The notes below the pieces were generated by a model that worked only from the letters and a program-made list of their open reading frames with translations, was not told where the DNA came from and made no database searches. The translations under genes and the position numbers were made by a program. A DNA stretch of 64,000 bases from Tenrec ecaudatus (lineage: Eukaryota; Chordata; Mammalia; Afrosoricida; Tenrecidae), in NCBI RefSeq assembly GCF_050624435.1, contig NC_134539.1:122681525-122745524 (forward strand), in the 5' to 3' direction. Of this stretch, positions 12,701 to 27,700 are shown in pieces (position 1 is the first letter of the stretch; every line of letters begins with the position of its first letter).

Positions 12701-15700
12701 TGGTTAAAATATCTTAGGGCCTAAATCTTGCTGTCATTAGACAGCTCATGTCAAAGAAAAGGTTCTGCCTTTATGTAGTTTATTTTCCCTTCCAAAACAT
12801 CAAGTTAAGCCTAATATTGTTTGAAAAGGAAGAACAATGATAATTCCTATTTGCCAAGTGGACAAATAAAAAATACAAACTATCATGTAAAATCTTTACA
12901 AGTTCACTAATGCTTCTAGGCGCAAATCCTCCCCCAACCCCAATCCCCTGGGTGTTTTCAAGCTACAATAAGAAAGGCGAGTGGTCACAACAGAGACTGT
13001 CTGCCCAATAAAGCTGCTTTTACAGGGGGGGAGAAGGGCTGGTTGTTGTCCACGCCCCACCCCTTATACCACCCCACCCCCCGCCCTGTGTGTGTGTTCT
13101 CTAGGCCTATGCAAAATAGTCATTACGGTGAAAATTTAGACTCATCAACACTCACTGCACAAAAATGCACCAAAGAAGACACATTCTCTTGGTGCAAGTA
13201 TGAACCGTTTTGCTTTTACTCCAGCACAACTTCCAGCAGGGATGCTTGGGTCATTTACATACTAGATCTTTTGAAAGGAAACCCCATGCATGCTTGTAAA
13301 GAATAAAATAACTTCTCAAAGGATTCCTGGAAATTTATATCCAAGAGCCATGATAACAAACAACATACTGCAAATGGATAAATCTGCAAAAGGCCTTTGT
13401 AAAGCATTAAAAATAAAGGTTGCATTTTGCAGACTGTTGATTAACCAAAGTCATGGTATTTTCAATCATGTATGCAGAAGCTGGGAAATGAAGAAGATTG
13501 AAGAAGAGCTGATGCCTGTGATTCATGGTGTTGGTGAAAGAATATTCAATACACCAGGAACTGCCAGAACAAACGATCTGCCTTCGGAAGAACTGCAGTC
13601 AGAATACTCCTTAGGAATAAGCATGGCAAGATCTTCATGTGCTTTGAACATATTATCAGGAGGAGCAAGTCCCTGTCTGGAGAAGGATATCATGCTTGAT
13701 GAAGTAGAGAGAGGATCAGAAAAAAGATCCTCAGTGAGATGGATTGACAAAACAGTTGCCAACAATGGGCGCAACATAACAAGGCGGCTACAGGTGAACC
13801 CAACAGGACAGGCCCTAGCAACATCCAAGAGAAGAGTGCTCTACACAGTTCCAGCTTAGAAAGCTTGCTTACGCTTTTGTTTTTAATCATTTTATTGGGG
13901 GATCGTACAACTCTTTTAACAATCCACACATACATCCATTGTGTCAAGCACATTTGTACATTTTTTGCCATCATCATTTTCAAAACATTTTGCTTTCTAC
14001 TTGAGCCCTTGGTATCAGCTCCTCATTTTTCCCCTCCCAACTTACATAAACTTTTAAACAATGGATCTATCTACATATTGAAAGTATGAGTAAAGATCTG
14101 TTATGTTTTCTAGGTAAATTAAACCTTTTATGATGAAGAATACACCACATTAATGCACATCTCTTGCCTCATCTACTTTGTCTGAAAAATTAACATTAGC
14201 TTTTGCTTAGTTGGCATACGTATGGCATATGATTTCCCATATTTTTACTCTCTGTATCTTTACATTTTAGGTATGTGTCATGCACATAAGGAGTTCTGGT
14301 GAACCAGTGGTTGCTAAGTAAGATTAGTGGCTTGAACACACAAGCTGCTCCAGAGGAGAAAGATGTGGTGGGCACCCTCCTTGAACACTGGAAGCCCAGT
14401 GGGGCAGTTTTACTTACAGGACCACTGTGATGTTGGAATCTATTAGATGGCAATGGTCTTACCTTGTATATAGCAAATAGCTGAATAAAAAAGTTATTTT
14501 GCGTCCATTTAGACAGTTGTACCTTTAGCCCACTTATCATTACTGAAATATTTGGATTGAACTTAATACATTTACTACTTATTCCACTTGCTTTTAAAAT
14601 AGTACTGCATCTTCCAATTCCACTTATTAGCATGACCCTGATGTATTCTTTCAGTGTTTAAAGATTACAATATAAATTCTTGGTTATTAAAATCTTATGT
14701 GAAGCTGCAGTTTCTCAACATATCAACTGTCTGGGTCAAAACATTTCTGAAGACACCATTTCTACCTCTTTAATCTGTGGTCAAAGAATTCTGCACTCTT
14801 AAGATTCATACCATTAAACATCCGTTTTGGTATCCTCTGGGGGACTCAGAATGTGTTCCTCTTAATAATTTGTGGAACAAAAATATATTTAAAAGGACAA
14901 GATCAGGACTGCGGGGTAGATGAGTTAACAGTTCTTCACAATAAGCCTCTGAGATCATCCTATATCTTTTGAGAAAATCTATAAAGGCAATCACTTTAGC
15001 CTCTTAAAAAAACAAACCACACTCTTCTGAACCGACCTCTTTTCCTTGAGTTTAACAGCTTTAACAGCAGAATCCATCAAGCTGAAAGTTTGCCAAGGCC
15101 AAGACGACCACCCAATCTGCAACTGAACATCCCTCTCTGAGCTCCCCGCATCAGCAGGCAGCACATCAGTGATAACTCCACCATCTCTGGACTCCAGTCG
15201 GCTTCCTCAATTGTATGAGGTATGGAGGGTCTTCTCTCTCTTGGTTCATCCTCCTAACCTTCCTTAAAACTCACGATCCTTCTAAAATCTGTCGTTTTCT
15301 GTGGAGCATTCCCATAGCTTGCTGAAAAACTTCAAGGAAGATGATCACTAGTGTTTAAAATTTTTAAAAATCAGCCTTGACCACCAAATTGTTTTCCCTA
15401 ACCTCCATGACAATTAAAAAAAATCTTGTTTTAAAAGTTACCCTAATGTGACTAAGTTTATTGAACTTAACTGCCGACATCTACTGATCATAGACATGAT
15501 TAAACACATTGTGTTTGGAACAAGTCTATGCATGAGAGAATCAAAATTCTCGTCTTGCTCCGTCTCCACTAAGGCAGCCATCTTGCTCTGGCGGCGCGCT
15601 GGTGTCTGAGGACCCTCCCTGCTGCAGTTGTACCATCAGCATGCTGAGGAAAAGTTAGCCAAGCTCCAGGCTCAGGTCCCGATAGGGAGCAAGGGTACAG

Positions 15701-18700
15701 CTCGTAGAAAGAAGGTGGTGCATAGAACAGCTACTGCTGGTGACAAAAAGCTTCAGAGTTCTCTTTAAAAGCTGGCTGTGAATAATACAGCTGGTGTTGA
15801 AGAGGTGAACATGATTAAGGCCGGCGGAACAGTTAGTCACGCCCACAACCCCAAGGTCCAAGCTTCCCTCTCTGCTAACACTTGCTGTTACTGGCCGTGC
15901 AGAAGCCAAACCAGTCACAGAAATGCTTCCCAGAATATTCAGTCAGTTAGTTCCCAAGGCAAGTGCTGGATAGCAAGACACCAAAGCCCAAAGACACTGA
16001 TGAGGAAGATGATGATGTTCCAGATCTCACAGAAAATGATTTTTAAAATCATTATTGGGAGCTTGTACAATTCTTATCACAATCCATACATACATCCACT
16101 GTGTCAAGCACATTTATACATTTGTTGCCATCATCATTCTCTCGTAGAAAATGTTGATGAGGCATCAAAGACTGAAGCTAACTAAAATCTTCTCTGGTTT
16201 TGGAAGGTGGCATGGAGTAGATTTAGGAGCTGTGTGATTCCAAAGTTTTACAGACACAGAGAACATCACCCATTCCTAGTTCAAGCCTGTATTTTGTATG
16301 CTAATCATGCTGCTTGCTCAGGATTTGGGGGTCATTTGATTTGCATTTTACACTTCCTCCCAGGATTGAATATTTTGGTCAAAATGCGGATATCAGTGCA
16401 GTCTGAGGGTGCTTGGCTTTTTCTGTTTTGGGGCGGGGAGTTGTTGGTGCGTGTGTATGTATGCGTGTGTGTGTGTGTGTGTGTACAGTGGGGAGCAAAT
16501 TGGCAACAGTTCTATTTATCCTTCCCTAGTAGAAATGAAATCTTTGCAAAAAGGAAAAAGAATTGAAGTTCTAATCACAGTATTTTCTCCTTACCCTTGT
16601 ATTTTAATTCATTATATATTCAAGTCTCCCAAATCATTTTAATAGCTTTTATGTGAATCTGAATGATAACAATTCCTATATTTACCCTTTCCTCTTCCTT
16701 GCTTCCTGCAACGCTAGCCTTCCATCTAGAAGCACTTTCACTGTGTCCTAAAAACACCTGAACACTTACAGTGACAAGCTGATGGTGCTTTTCTGAAAAC
16801 CTTTGTTCTGTTATATTCACGACTCATTCTGAATATACAACCTGTTATAAAGGGCTGTTTTCTTTTAGCACTTTAACCATGACACCCACTGTTACCTGAT
16901 TTCTCAACAAAATCAGACAGCAAGAGAGCAGTCAGTCTTACTGGGGTCCCTTTAAAGATCATTTAGTCTCCTCCCACAGCTTTCCTTGTTTTATTCTGGA
17001 TATTTTTCTCTGTCCTATTCAGCAATTTATTACTGTCCCTGGAAGTGCTGATTGTATCTAGTTCATTCTTTCATTTAAAGTGTGGCCCAAAGCCTATCAT
17101 GGTCCAGCCTTGACCAGCATGAACTCTCTGGGTTTTCTCAATTTTGGCTTGCAGTTTTTTGCTCCCCTTTAACACCATGCGTAATGCAGATCCTTTACAA
17201 GTGTATCTACCCTTCAAAATACTTTGACAAGCGTGGATCTAAGTTGCCTGACCTAGCATCAGTGGAAATGATCGTCTAGCAGTTTTTAACCATACTATAA
17301 CATAAGGCTATTTTAATATCATTTATGAGGAATGTGGCTTATAATTTGTTATGAATAACAGAGAAAAATGGGTAATAATAGTGCTAATGATAATAGCAGC
17401 TATCATATTGGGAGTCTATGGGTGGTACAAATGGCTAATTATTTGGCTCCTAACCAGCAGCTAAAAGCTCACTCAAAACACCACAGAAGAAAGGTTTATT
17501 TGTGCAAAATCAATCATTGAAAGCTCTGTGGAGTACAGCGCTAGTCTGACACACACGGGCCACCAGGAGTTGGGGTCAACTTGATAGCAACTGGCACTGT
17601 TAGCATTTATAAGAGGGGGTACTCATTTGTTGTTTTTTTTTTATGTCAGGGAGGTAGTGTGTATGGAGTTCATTCTACTAGGTCAGAGTGTTAATCAAGT
17701 TTTCTCCTTAGAGGTTCTTAAAAGATTGTGTTTAACAGTGTGTGACCCAAAAAAGCCTGATTGGTGGCAGACAGAGGACTGGTTTTGTCACCACACACAA
17801 TACACCTGCTCATGCAGTCATCTCAGTGGGCCAGTTTTTGGCAAAACAAACAAACAAAACACCCCAGTATGCCTCTCTTGCCCACGGCACCTTACTCAGC
17901 TGACCTCAGTGACCTGACCAAGTGGAAGAGGCGAGTTTTCAAACAGATGAGTTTGAGAAATGTCTCCAGGAATGGCACTGCAGGGCTGACAGATGTAATG
18001 GAGTGTAATGGAGATGACTTTGAAGGTGATAAGCTTGTTGTGGAAAACCATTTAAATACATTGCTTTAAAAATTTCCATTTTTCTTGGTATCGTTTTATA
18101 TATATTCTGTGTTGAGCTGAAAACTACACATGTATTATTGTATTTATCCCTCAAAAGAGGCCAATGAGACAGATATGCTTATTTCTATTTACAACTAAAG
18201 ACACTGAAGTTCGAAAGTTAAAATGTTTGCCAAATCTCACACAGATACGAGAGTTGAAACAAGAATCCAAACCTTTTGGATAGGCTCTAATCCTGCCTGA
18301 AATCAAAGTAAAAATTTCAATTCCATAACAAAAGTATTGCTTCCAGTCACTTGTGGATTATTTAACATTAAGAGAAAGGATGATTTATAAACCACACTGG
18401 GCATGCTAGGGGAATTCTAGCCTCTGTATAAATGTGTGTCATGACGGGAGGAGGAGTGACTGAAACTTTTGAATTAATTAATGAATGGAAAATTATTAAG
18501 AAAAGTCCTTCAGAGACCAGGGGAACAGAACAGGGGGGATCCTGGCCCTCCCCCTTCACCATTTCCTCCCTGCCAGTCCCTTTGCCATGGCCTGGATCTC
18601 GGGGCCTGGTGAGGACAGTATGAAGGAGGGAGGCAAGAGCGTGTGTCTGGGTCTGGTTTCTGTCCTCCCCCGGTGACTGTTCTAGGGTGGCCCCAGGACA

Positions 18701-21700
18701 GGGAGGGGCCACACCATCGCTGCACCCCAATAAAGGTGACCCCTGCAGTCAGGGCTGCAGAGAGGGCAGTGCTGTGTGATACTCAGGCATCTCTCCATCC
18801 CATAGGCGGCCTGATGGGAGCAGGAGGGGGGCCTTGCTAAGACACCAACCCCAGGGACTTGGGTGGCTTGGGTTGGGTTCGTTTGATTCTGAGAGTTGTT
18901 CTAAGAGCAGAAGACAGCATTAGGCACTGTCAATAAACCAATTCTGAGTCTCAAAAAAAAGACAAGGAAAGCTATCATTTCAGTTACAACTTAATCTTAA
19001 ATATGCTAAGTTCATTACTATATTATGCCTCCAAACTAAGTCATTTCATAGTCTGGTTTTAGGAAGAAATCGCTCTCTATATATGTAAAATGGGACTTCA
19101 AAAGTTCACGAAAATTTAAATGAAAAATAATGAAATTTCTCCACTAACTTTTTGAAGTCCCCTTGTTTTTATCTAGAACATTAACTTGCCAACCTCCTGC
19201 TGGCTAATTGCTTCCAACCCATAGGGACCCTACAAGACAGAGTACGGCTATCCTTTAGAGCTCAGGATGCTCTGATCTACGTGGAAGAAGACTGTCCCAA
19301 TAGCGATAAACAATGGGTTTGAACTGCTGGCCTTTCTGTTAGCAGCAGAGTACTTAACTGCTTGGCCATCTGGGTTCCTTCATATCCTTAGGAGAACTTG
19401 CAAATGTACAGCGTATTGGGTGTGTTACCAATGCCACCTAGTGGTAGCCAAATAGAAACATTTTTTAAAGTTCTAGAAAAGAAGTTAACTTTTAATGGGT
19501 TACACAGTCTTGTGAATCTACTGAAAAAGTTATGTTCTTTTTAATCAAAAATGTTTTTCCCTTTTCAATACACACAACAACATAAAAGGCCTCCTTAAAG
19601 CCTATTTGTTGGCCATTAAAATTAACAGACAGACCAACTAATGGTCTAATGATCTAACTGAGCCATGGGGAGAAGGAATTATCCAGTGTCCCCTGTCTTT
19701 TTTATTTTTTCCCCCTGTCTTTTTCCCTGGTGAGCAACTACTATTCCTGGATAAACAGTATCTAACTTTGCCTTTTTGATTAAATATATTTTCGCTATCA
19801 AATTATCACCTTTTTGATACCAATTTGCAAAATGTGATGGAAGCCCAAACTTTCTCACCAGCTGTTATTCATTAAATCCACCATCCTTAATAGCAAGGTT
19901 GAATTGAAAGAAGTACTGAGGCCTTCCCAGAGGCTCCAAATTTCAAAGTGGAACCTTCTAATATTTAAAAATGCAAACGATATTATTTAGCGATGTCTAA
20001 CTAAGACAACTCTTCAATTTAAAAATCAAATATACAAACAACTTAATATTTTAGGAAATACATGAACTGTCTTAGAACACTATTTACAGGTAGCCCCTAA
20101 CTTACAATGTATTTGAATCACCACAACCTGCACTTAACTGGTTTACATTTTGTTGTTGTTTTGTTTTGTTTGTGGTTTAAATAATTAATTTGTTCATTTT
20201 ACCATTAATAACAGGTACTACCTGCAATGCTGCACCATGTAATTTACCAATGTCATCATTCATAAATGCTCACTCACAGATGTTCAATTTTACAACACAG
20301 TGGGTTATGGACTGGGCTCCTAACTGCTAGGTCAGCAGTTCAAGTCTACTAGCCCCTCTATGGAACATGAAGCTTTCTACTCCCATCAGATTCACAGCCT
20401 GGGAAACCCACAGGGGAAATTTTTACTCAGCCCAATAGGACTGATAGCAATTCACATCAACTAGAAAGCAGTGAGGTTTTTCATTCTCTAAATTAATTAA
20501 ATCAGAGGTCTCTGTTGCCTAAAAGCAGGGAACAAAATGCTGATCACTTTGTTACAGTTGAAAAGCAGATTTGGAAAACAACGACATATTACCACAGGAT
20601 ATATGAAGAAAAGAGTCATAACAGACAGTTCCAACTCATTTTGACTAGAAATGGCATCGCCATTTCCATGGATAAATCAGATGATCCAGAACTGAGAAAA
20701 CACTAATGTCATCCAACTCTTCGTCGCAGACTAAATTAAATGTTTATAATCTATACATTTTTTGCGTCTTAAAATATATTTGCAGTTTAGATAGATTTTC
20801 TAGGCCCCAAAGACAAATAAATAAATATATATGAAATTTATAAAGATACTGACAATTATTAAAACTAAAAAAGAATGCGGTATCATTAAAATTACAGTCA
20901 ACTTACCATGGTAAGGTCAGAATGGAACCCGGTCAGTTGGGGGCTGTGTGTACTGTACAACATGGTATAGTTCAGCAAAATATTATTTCTAAAGTAGGTT
21001 AACTTTCACATTGGGTGAATCTTTATAATTTCTGGCAACCAAATTAGAGAAAATTCTAGAGCCAAACTATGCATTTAACATTTAAGTCATGACTTCCCAA
21101 TAAAGAATAATTGGGATCTTTTCAATTTATTCAAATTAGATGTAAATAAGCTCTGATATGTCAAATATGTTGTTTTTCTTTTTAGTTATTATTATTCCCT
21201 TTTATTATCAATATCTTTGTAAATATAATCTTTGAACATCCTCAGGTAAGCATGAGCAATGACAAGTTATGTGCTGCACCACCGTATGCAGTACATACTA
21301 ACAATAAGGTGTAGTTTCTGGAAGATAACACTGGAGAAAAATCTAGGTTCTGTTGGGTTTGGCAATGAGTTTTAAAATACTATACCAAAAGTATATTCCA
21401 TGAAAATCCAATAAGCAGGACCCATTAAAATCTCATGGCCCGTGAAAGCTACCGCTAAAAGAATAGAGAGACAAGCCACAGCAGTGAGAAAATATGGGGA
21501 CAACACAAATCTGATATAGAACTTACATCTAAAAGTATACAAATAACACTCAAGCTTAAGAATGAGAAAACAAGCCTTTCAATTAAAAACTGAGCACAAG
21601 AATTCAGCAGACATTGCACCAACGTGACAGAAATATAGGTGGCAAACAAGTGAATGAAAAGATGCTCATCATATGCCATTAGAAAACTAAAAATTAAAAG

Positions 21701-24700
21701 GGAGAGCTACCCTTGTTGCTGTTGGTAGGTGCGGCTGTGTTGGTTCAGGCTTACAGCAACCCTTGTAGAACAGACCAAAACACTGCCCCGACCTGCACCA
21801 GCCTCACAACTGCTGCTATGTTTGAGTTATCTGTTGAAGTCACTGGGTCAATCCACAGCCAGAACTCAGGCTGTCTTTTTTCAGGGACTGGTTTTCTCTG
21901 ACAACATGTCCAAATTTCCTGAGATAAAGTATCTCCCTCCTTTCTTCTAAAGAGCATTCTGCCTGTACTTCTTCCAAGACAGATTTGTTCTCTGCCAGTC
22001 CACAGCACTTGCAATATTTTCCCCCAGCACCATAATTCAACATTTTAAAGAGGTCTCGTGCAGCAGATTTACCCAATGAAATTTGTTCTCTTGACTGCTG
22101 CTTTGTTAAACATTGATTGTGGATCCAAGCAAGATGAAATTCTTGGACACTTCAATCTTTTCTCCATTTATCAAGATATTATATATTGGCCCAGTTGTGA
22201 GAATCTTGTTTCGTCTACCTGAAGTTGTAAATCTATATTGAAGGCTGCAGTCCTTGACCTTCAGCAGCAAGTGCTTCAGGTCCTCTGCAGCTTCAGCAAG
22301 CAAGGTTATGTCATCTACATTTTGCATATGCAAAATGGCACAGCCAGTTAGCAGTTTATTACCAAGTTAAATGTCGGTTTATCACCCAATCTAGCAACTG
22401 TGCTCCTAGATACTTGCCAAAGAGAACTGAAAATTTGGTCAACACAGAATCTGCACATGAATGTTTATAGCAGTTTTATTAATAATAGCCGCAAACTGGA
22501 AGCAACTAAGATATCCTTCTGTCGGTAAATGGATGAACAAAGTAGTACATCTCGAAAATTTGACTTAGCCAGCCACACAAATACACAGAAGCTTAAATAC
22601 ATGTTAAGTGAAAAAGCCAGTCAAAAAGAAATGCTGTGGGACAGCAACCATGCCATTAAAGAGGCACTAAAAAGACTGAGTGGTTGCTGAGGGGGAGAGG
22701 AGGAGGGATGGAAGGAAGGCTAACACAGTACAGGGCTTTTTAAGGCTGTTCAACTATTCTATATGATAATGTAATGGTGGATTCTCTAATCAATTTGCCA
22801 AAGTCCACAGAACTATACAAAACAAAAATAAAATTTTATTAATAAAACATGTATTGATATTGGTCTTTTCAATTGCAACAATGTACCACATGAATACAAA
22901 ATGGTAACAGTATATGAGAACTCTACCCTAAAAACCTAATGCTTCTAAAAAGTCCTCTACCCACCGAATCATTGGCTTTAACTCACCTGGATCAGCTGAA
23001 GATTTCATCCACCTTGGGACATAACACATCACTTTAAATTTTCTTTTTCAGATATTTATGTGGTGAATGAATGAATGAACACATTACTGTTTCTATTCAC
23101 TAAATGGCACCAACATCTGAATCACTAACGTCAGAAACCAACCATCACATTTGGCTTCTCCTCTCATGCTACAGAGCCATCCCACATCTTATGGACCGCA
23201 CTTCTAAGATTTCTTTCAAATATACCCTATTTTGTTCTAATGCTATTGCCATGCCAAGCACTCTTGAAATACAATAGCCTCGAGGTTCTTTTCCTTTAAA
23301 CAGCCTGGGCAGCATCTCCAGCAACACGAACCTATCTTTCTCTCGGTCCACTCTCTCCTCCCTTCAATCTGTTTCTCTGATTCTCGGCCATATGCTATTT
23401 TCATAAAGTGCTGGACAGTTCTTTTACTTTTACTTAATGTTAAGGCATTTAAAGAATTATAAATGCTACCCACACTCACTATCTTCTCCTTTTTCACACT
23501 CATCAGATGACTGGACTCGCCTTCACTGCCGGTGTTTTGTGGGCAGTGATAATGCCACGGAGGTTTTAGATTCCGTTTATGTAAAATGCCAGGCAAAATT
23601 TCAGACATTCTGCTTAAATATTCATACTTGTTAAATTAGCTCAATACATACAGTACAGGGTGCAATGAGCTGCCCTGATGGAGTGGACACATGTTAATTT
23701 GGGCCAGAGGGAAAGCATTAAGAGGAGGAGAAGTAAAACACTGACAACAGGGGAAGATATTGGGAAGAATATGAGAGTTAAAGGCAACAGGAATAAATAC
23801 CATTATATACATAATTCTACACTCACGGTGATATATGAATAGAAGCTGAATGATTATGGGAACAGGAGCTAATCTGTGAACATACACCGGTTTGATAGAG
23901 GCCATTTGTATATGTGTACCTACCATCGCTGCAAATGTATCTTTAAATGTGGTAGAATATAAAGGGGCAAAATTATTTTTTAAAAAATTCTTAGACATAA
24001 CCAAACACCTTGAGGGAGTGAGTCTCTCTCTTTTCCCGCTCCCTCCCCGCACCCAATCCCTCATGAACCCTTGATAATTTATAAATTATTATTATTTTGT
24101 CATGTCTTACACTGTCTGACATCTGAGGGAGGGAGTCTCTTGGGCCTGGGTTACAAGGATCATTATTTCAAGAACATTGAGGTCAACTGGCATAAAACAG
24201 TGATGTCTAATAACTAAGGCACAACGACTAGGCACTCACTGTCTGGAGGATAAAGGAGTGAAAGAAATTGAAGGCACATGAAAGCAATCATGTAGTCCAA
24301 TGAAATAATGGAGAACACACAACCAGATGGTGCCTGGGTGCCACTACTAAGGGCTCTCAAAGGAATCATATTAGAAGTTCTTGAATAGTGTGGGAGAAAA
24401 TTAAAAAACAGACCAGGCTTACTGGCTGGATAGAGATTGGAGGAACCCTGACTATGTCCCTCAGTCACTCTTCAGCTCTGGAAATGGTCTTATCACCATG
24501 GCTCGATTTTCAGCCAACTAATAAGTCTGTCAGGAGAACAGTAACACTAGCTTTGTACATATACCTTGAAATATCAACCAATTGATATCAAAAGAATACC
24601 AATCACCCACAGACAAGGTTCAGACAGGTTAAGGAAGAAAGAAAAATGGGAAACAGGAAACATGGTAAAATGGGATGGGATGTTACATTATAAGGACTAC

Positions 24701-27700
24701 AATCAATGACATGAAACAAAACTGTATACCAATTATTGAATGGAAAACAGATTTACTTAGTGAACTTCTAACCAATCCACAAAACTCTACAAAAAATGCT
24801 AGTGAGTCTAGGGAGAGACTAGAATTTTCACAAACTGCTAGTGACACAGTAAAATGGTGCAACCATTGAAGAAAACATATGGTACCACATGGTACTTCTT
24901 TAAAAAGTTGGAAACCGAAATAACATATGATCCAGCAATCCCATTACTAGGTATGTATCCCAGAGTTATAGAAATATGACCAGTGACACACATATATAAG
25001 TACATCCATGTCCATCCTATCTCTATTTACAATAGGACAACAAACAACCACCCCCCAATTCTAAATCAAGTTAGAGATGATTTAGATAATGTTTCCAAAT
25101 AGCAAACACAAATCTTAGAATTTTAGCTTTGAAGGCACTAATTAAAAGATAAAAACTCTCAATCATAATTAAAGAAAAAAAAGCTATTTATTCTTACCAG
25201 ATAAAGCAGAAAGGTGTGCAGCCCTGTCCCAAGTCCAACAGAAGACAAAATTCCTAAGCCTATCCAGTAGGCATACAAAAGAAATTGTTTCTCTATCCGC
25301 TGTACATACTGAAAAACAAAAGGGGGGAGGGGAGAAGTTTTAACTAGGAAACATGAAAAGAAAAAAGCCAATGAACAAGCTAAATGTATTTAATATGCCA
25401 TGGCAGAGACGGACAAAAAATACGTCTAATGGACCAAAGATTTCATTTCTAGACTTTTAAAGTCCTGATAATTTATATAACATAAGCAAATTACTATGAA
25501 AATCAGGAGAACAAAAAATTTTAAGGTACTAAAAAATTAGGAAAACTTTTTTAAAAGCATGACAAAAACACTAGGAGCAAGATGGGGCAGTTACATATAT
25601 AATGTTTGCAAATAGAATCTGTTTGTGGTTATTCAACTGAAAATGGAACTAAAATGATTTTTGTACACTTAAGATTCAGATGCTTGTCAACCAGGAGCAA
25701 ACCTAAAGGAGCCTATTGTCCACTGGGAGCCAGCTTTATAGGAAGAAACAACAGAAAGGAACAACAGCCAGTGATGGCTGAACCTCTTACCTGCTGATGT
25801 GCTCCTTCAACATAATACGTAGCTATAAGCACAGCAAGCAGCAGTAAAAAAGATACCACAATGCTTTGTCGATGCCATAATCTTAAAAAATAAATGAAAA
25901 ATGTTTAAAAAATGAATTATCTATATTCTCATTTTCAGGATTCATTATTCTGAGCAATTTATTGTTGACCTCGTTTACATGATCTAGTTCAACAACAGAA
26001 TCAACTTTTTTCTAGGCTGAACTCTTTAACAGTATTATTCTCTCATAAAGATTTAATAGTCACGGGCGGGGGAAGGCGCACTTGCACAACTCATTTTAGG
26101 ATGAGGAATGTTGACTGTACAATTCCCCTTGATATGACTGAATGATTGAACTTATTGTATGATATGTAAATTATGGGCTAATAAAACAGTTGATATAAAT
26201 AAATAAAAGCTATCAGTTTAAAAAAAAGATTGAGAGGCTCAGAAACCCTCCAGAGGGTTGCTATGCATCAGAATCTACTTGGTAGTTTTGGCTTATTTGT
26301 TATGTGCTCATGGGGAAGGGGTGCAGAGGGAGGTCAAGAAAAGGTACATGAGCAATAAGATCCAATTTTTTATGAAAGTCAATTTTATAAATTTTTTTCA
26401 CCACAGTCATTTCCTTACTTTATCTCCATTACACTACCATTACTAACCTGGAGAAGCATTGCAGTACAACAATAACACTGTCCTTTATATTAGAGGACTT
26501 GGTTCAGAGTGTCACACTTTGAGCAAGTCTCATCTTTAAAACTGGATTAATCATATAATTGACCTTCACAGCAAAACCACCACCCCCACCACCAAAAAAA
26601 ACCCCCAAACAATCCCCCAAACACCAAACCCACGATTGCCACTCACAGTCATTCTCTACAGGGTTTCCGAGACCGCAAGCCTCTTATGGGAGCAGACAGC
26701 TCATTCTTTCTCCTACAGACCTGCAGGTGGGCTTGCATCGCCATCTTATGGCTAAGAAACCAGTGCTCCCTCCTAGCTGCTGAAACTATCAGATGAGCTG
26801 AAAATGCTACAAAATGCTTTATAAACACTAAAATACAGCCTCTCTCTTTAGAGATAATAACTCGGCAGGGCACACTGGAAAGCGATAAAGCATGTACACG
26901 TTCAACTTGTCCCTTGTGACTTTTGAAGCAAGGCTTCCAAGTACTACATTTAAAGAGGGAACACACTTCCATATTGAAGTTCCTTCATTATTGGCTCCAA
27001 TTAGCAGTAAAAGTGCCACATATCCTGAACCTTGGACTGCTACAGAATCACTGTAATATCTGTACACACAGACCTGATTTATCCTGAAGGTAAAGCCAGG
27101 AAGAAAAAAAAATCTTACTTTCAGTGTTTGTATAAAAGACTCAACATTAGATACTAGTCAACTGTAACAATCTAGTGAGCCAATAGCAATATTTTTCCTG
27201 ATCTATTTTTCTTCAAAGTATAGAATAGAGAATTTGTATATTCCTAAAATAATATTTTACATTTAACTAATCTGTTTTTATGGAACACATGGAAGGGATG
27301 AGAGACTGCTGCGGTGTCCTAAAATCAGTAAAGAAAATTAATATAGTAGGTAAAATAGTATTCTTTACTTTGAGGTCCATTCCTTCAAGATTATTAGGAT
27401 TTCCAGAAAAAAATACTGCAAGGTATTGAGTGGCTGTCTCCACAGGACAATATTCTGCCTTTCTTCCCGATCCCTCCTCTTCTTCTCACTCATTGAAGAG
27501 GGATCTGAAAAAGGATAGTGCAAAATTTAAATAAAATTTCTAACACTTATTTTTATTCTTTCCGGTCACTTTCAAATTCATCCACATAGACCACATATAA
27601 ATTCTCAAACAGTATGATTCACATTTGGGTCTTCTAAGTTTAACTAACCCGAGATTACTTGTTCTCTAGAGGCAATCCTTGGAACACAATTCTAATTACT

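Larger units (their letters stand above)
731..25197 (-). other. VMP1 intron 5 (about 24.5 kb)
   Basis: This large intron is filled with repeats listed separately: SINEs, retroposon family A, RTE, L1, mariner, a minisatellite and a BTF3L4 pseudogene. Stretches where I see nothing beyond AT-rich sequence are about 1300-3400, 4880-5750, 6240-7110, 9750-12570, 12710-13470, 18070-18420, 19390-20290, 20490-21690 and 22830-24000. I recognise no conserved exon or structured RNA in them. Confidence 0.6.
25882..27368 (-). other. VMP1 intron 3
   Basis: About 1.5 kb. It holds a short retroposon-like 3' end with AATAAAA near 26100-26220, a SINE tail at 26232-26300 and a reverse SINE at 26630-26780. The rest is unassigned. 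Confidence 0.65.

Noticed and set aside
13290-13859. 189-codon plus-strand frame as a host gene
   Set aside because: Its second half matches the C-terminal part of RTE LINE reverse transcriptase, with deletions. It is a mobile-element relic.
18368-18730. 120-codon minus-strand frame
   Set aside because: It is antisense to the GC-rich putative retrocopy, whose A-tail and AATAAA are on the plus strand.
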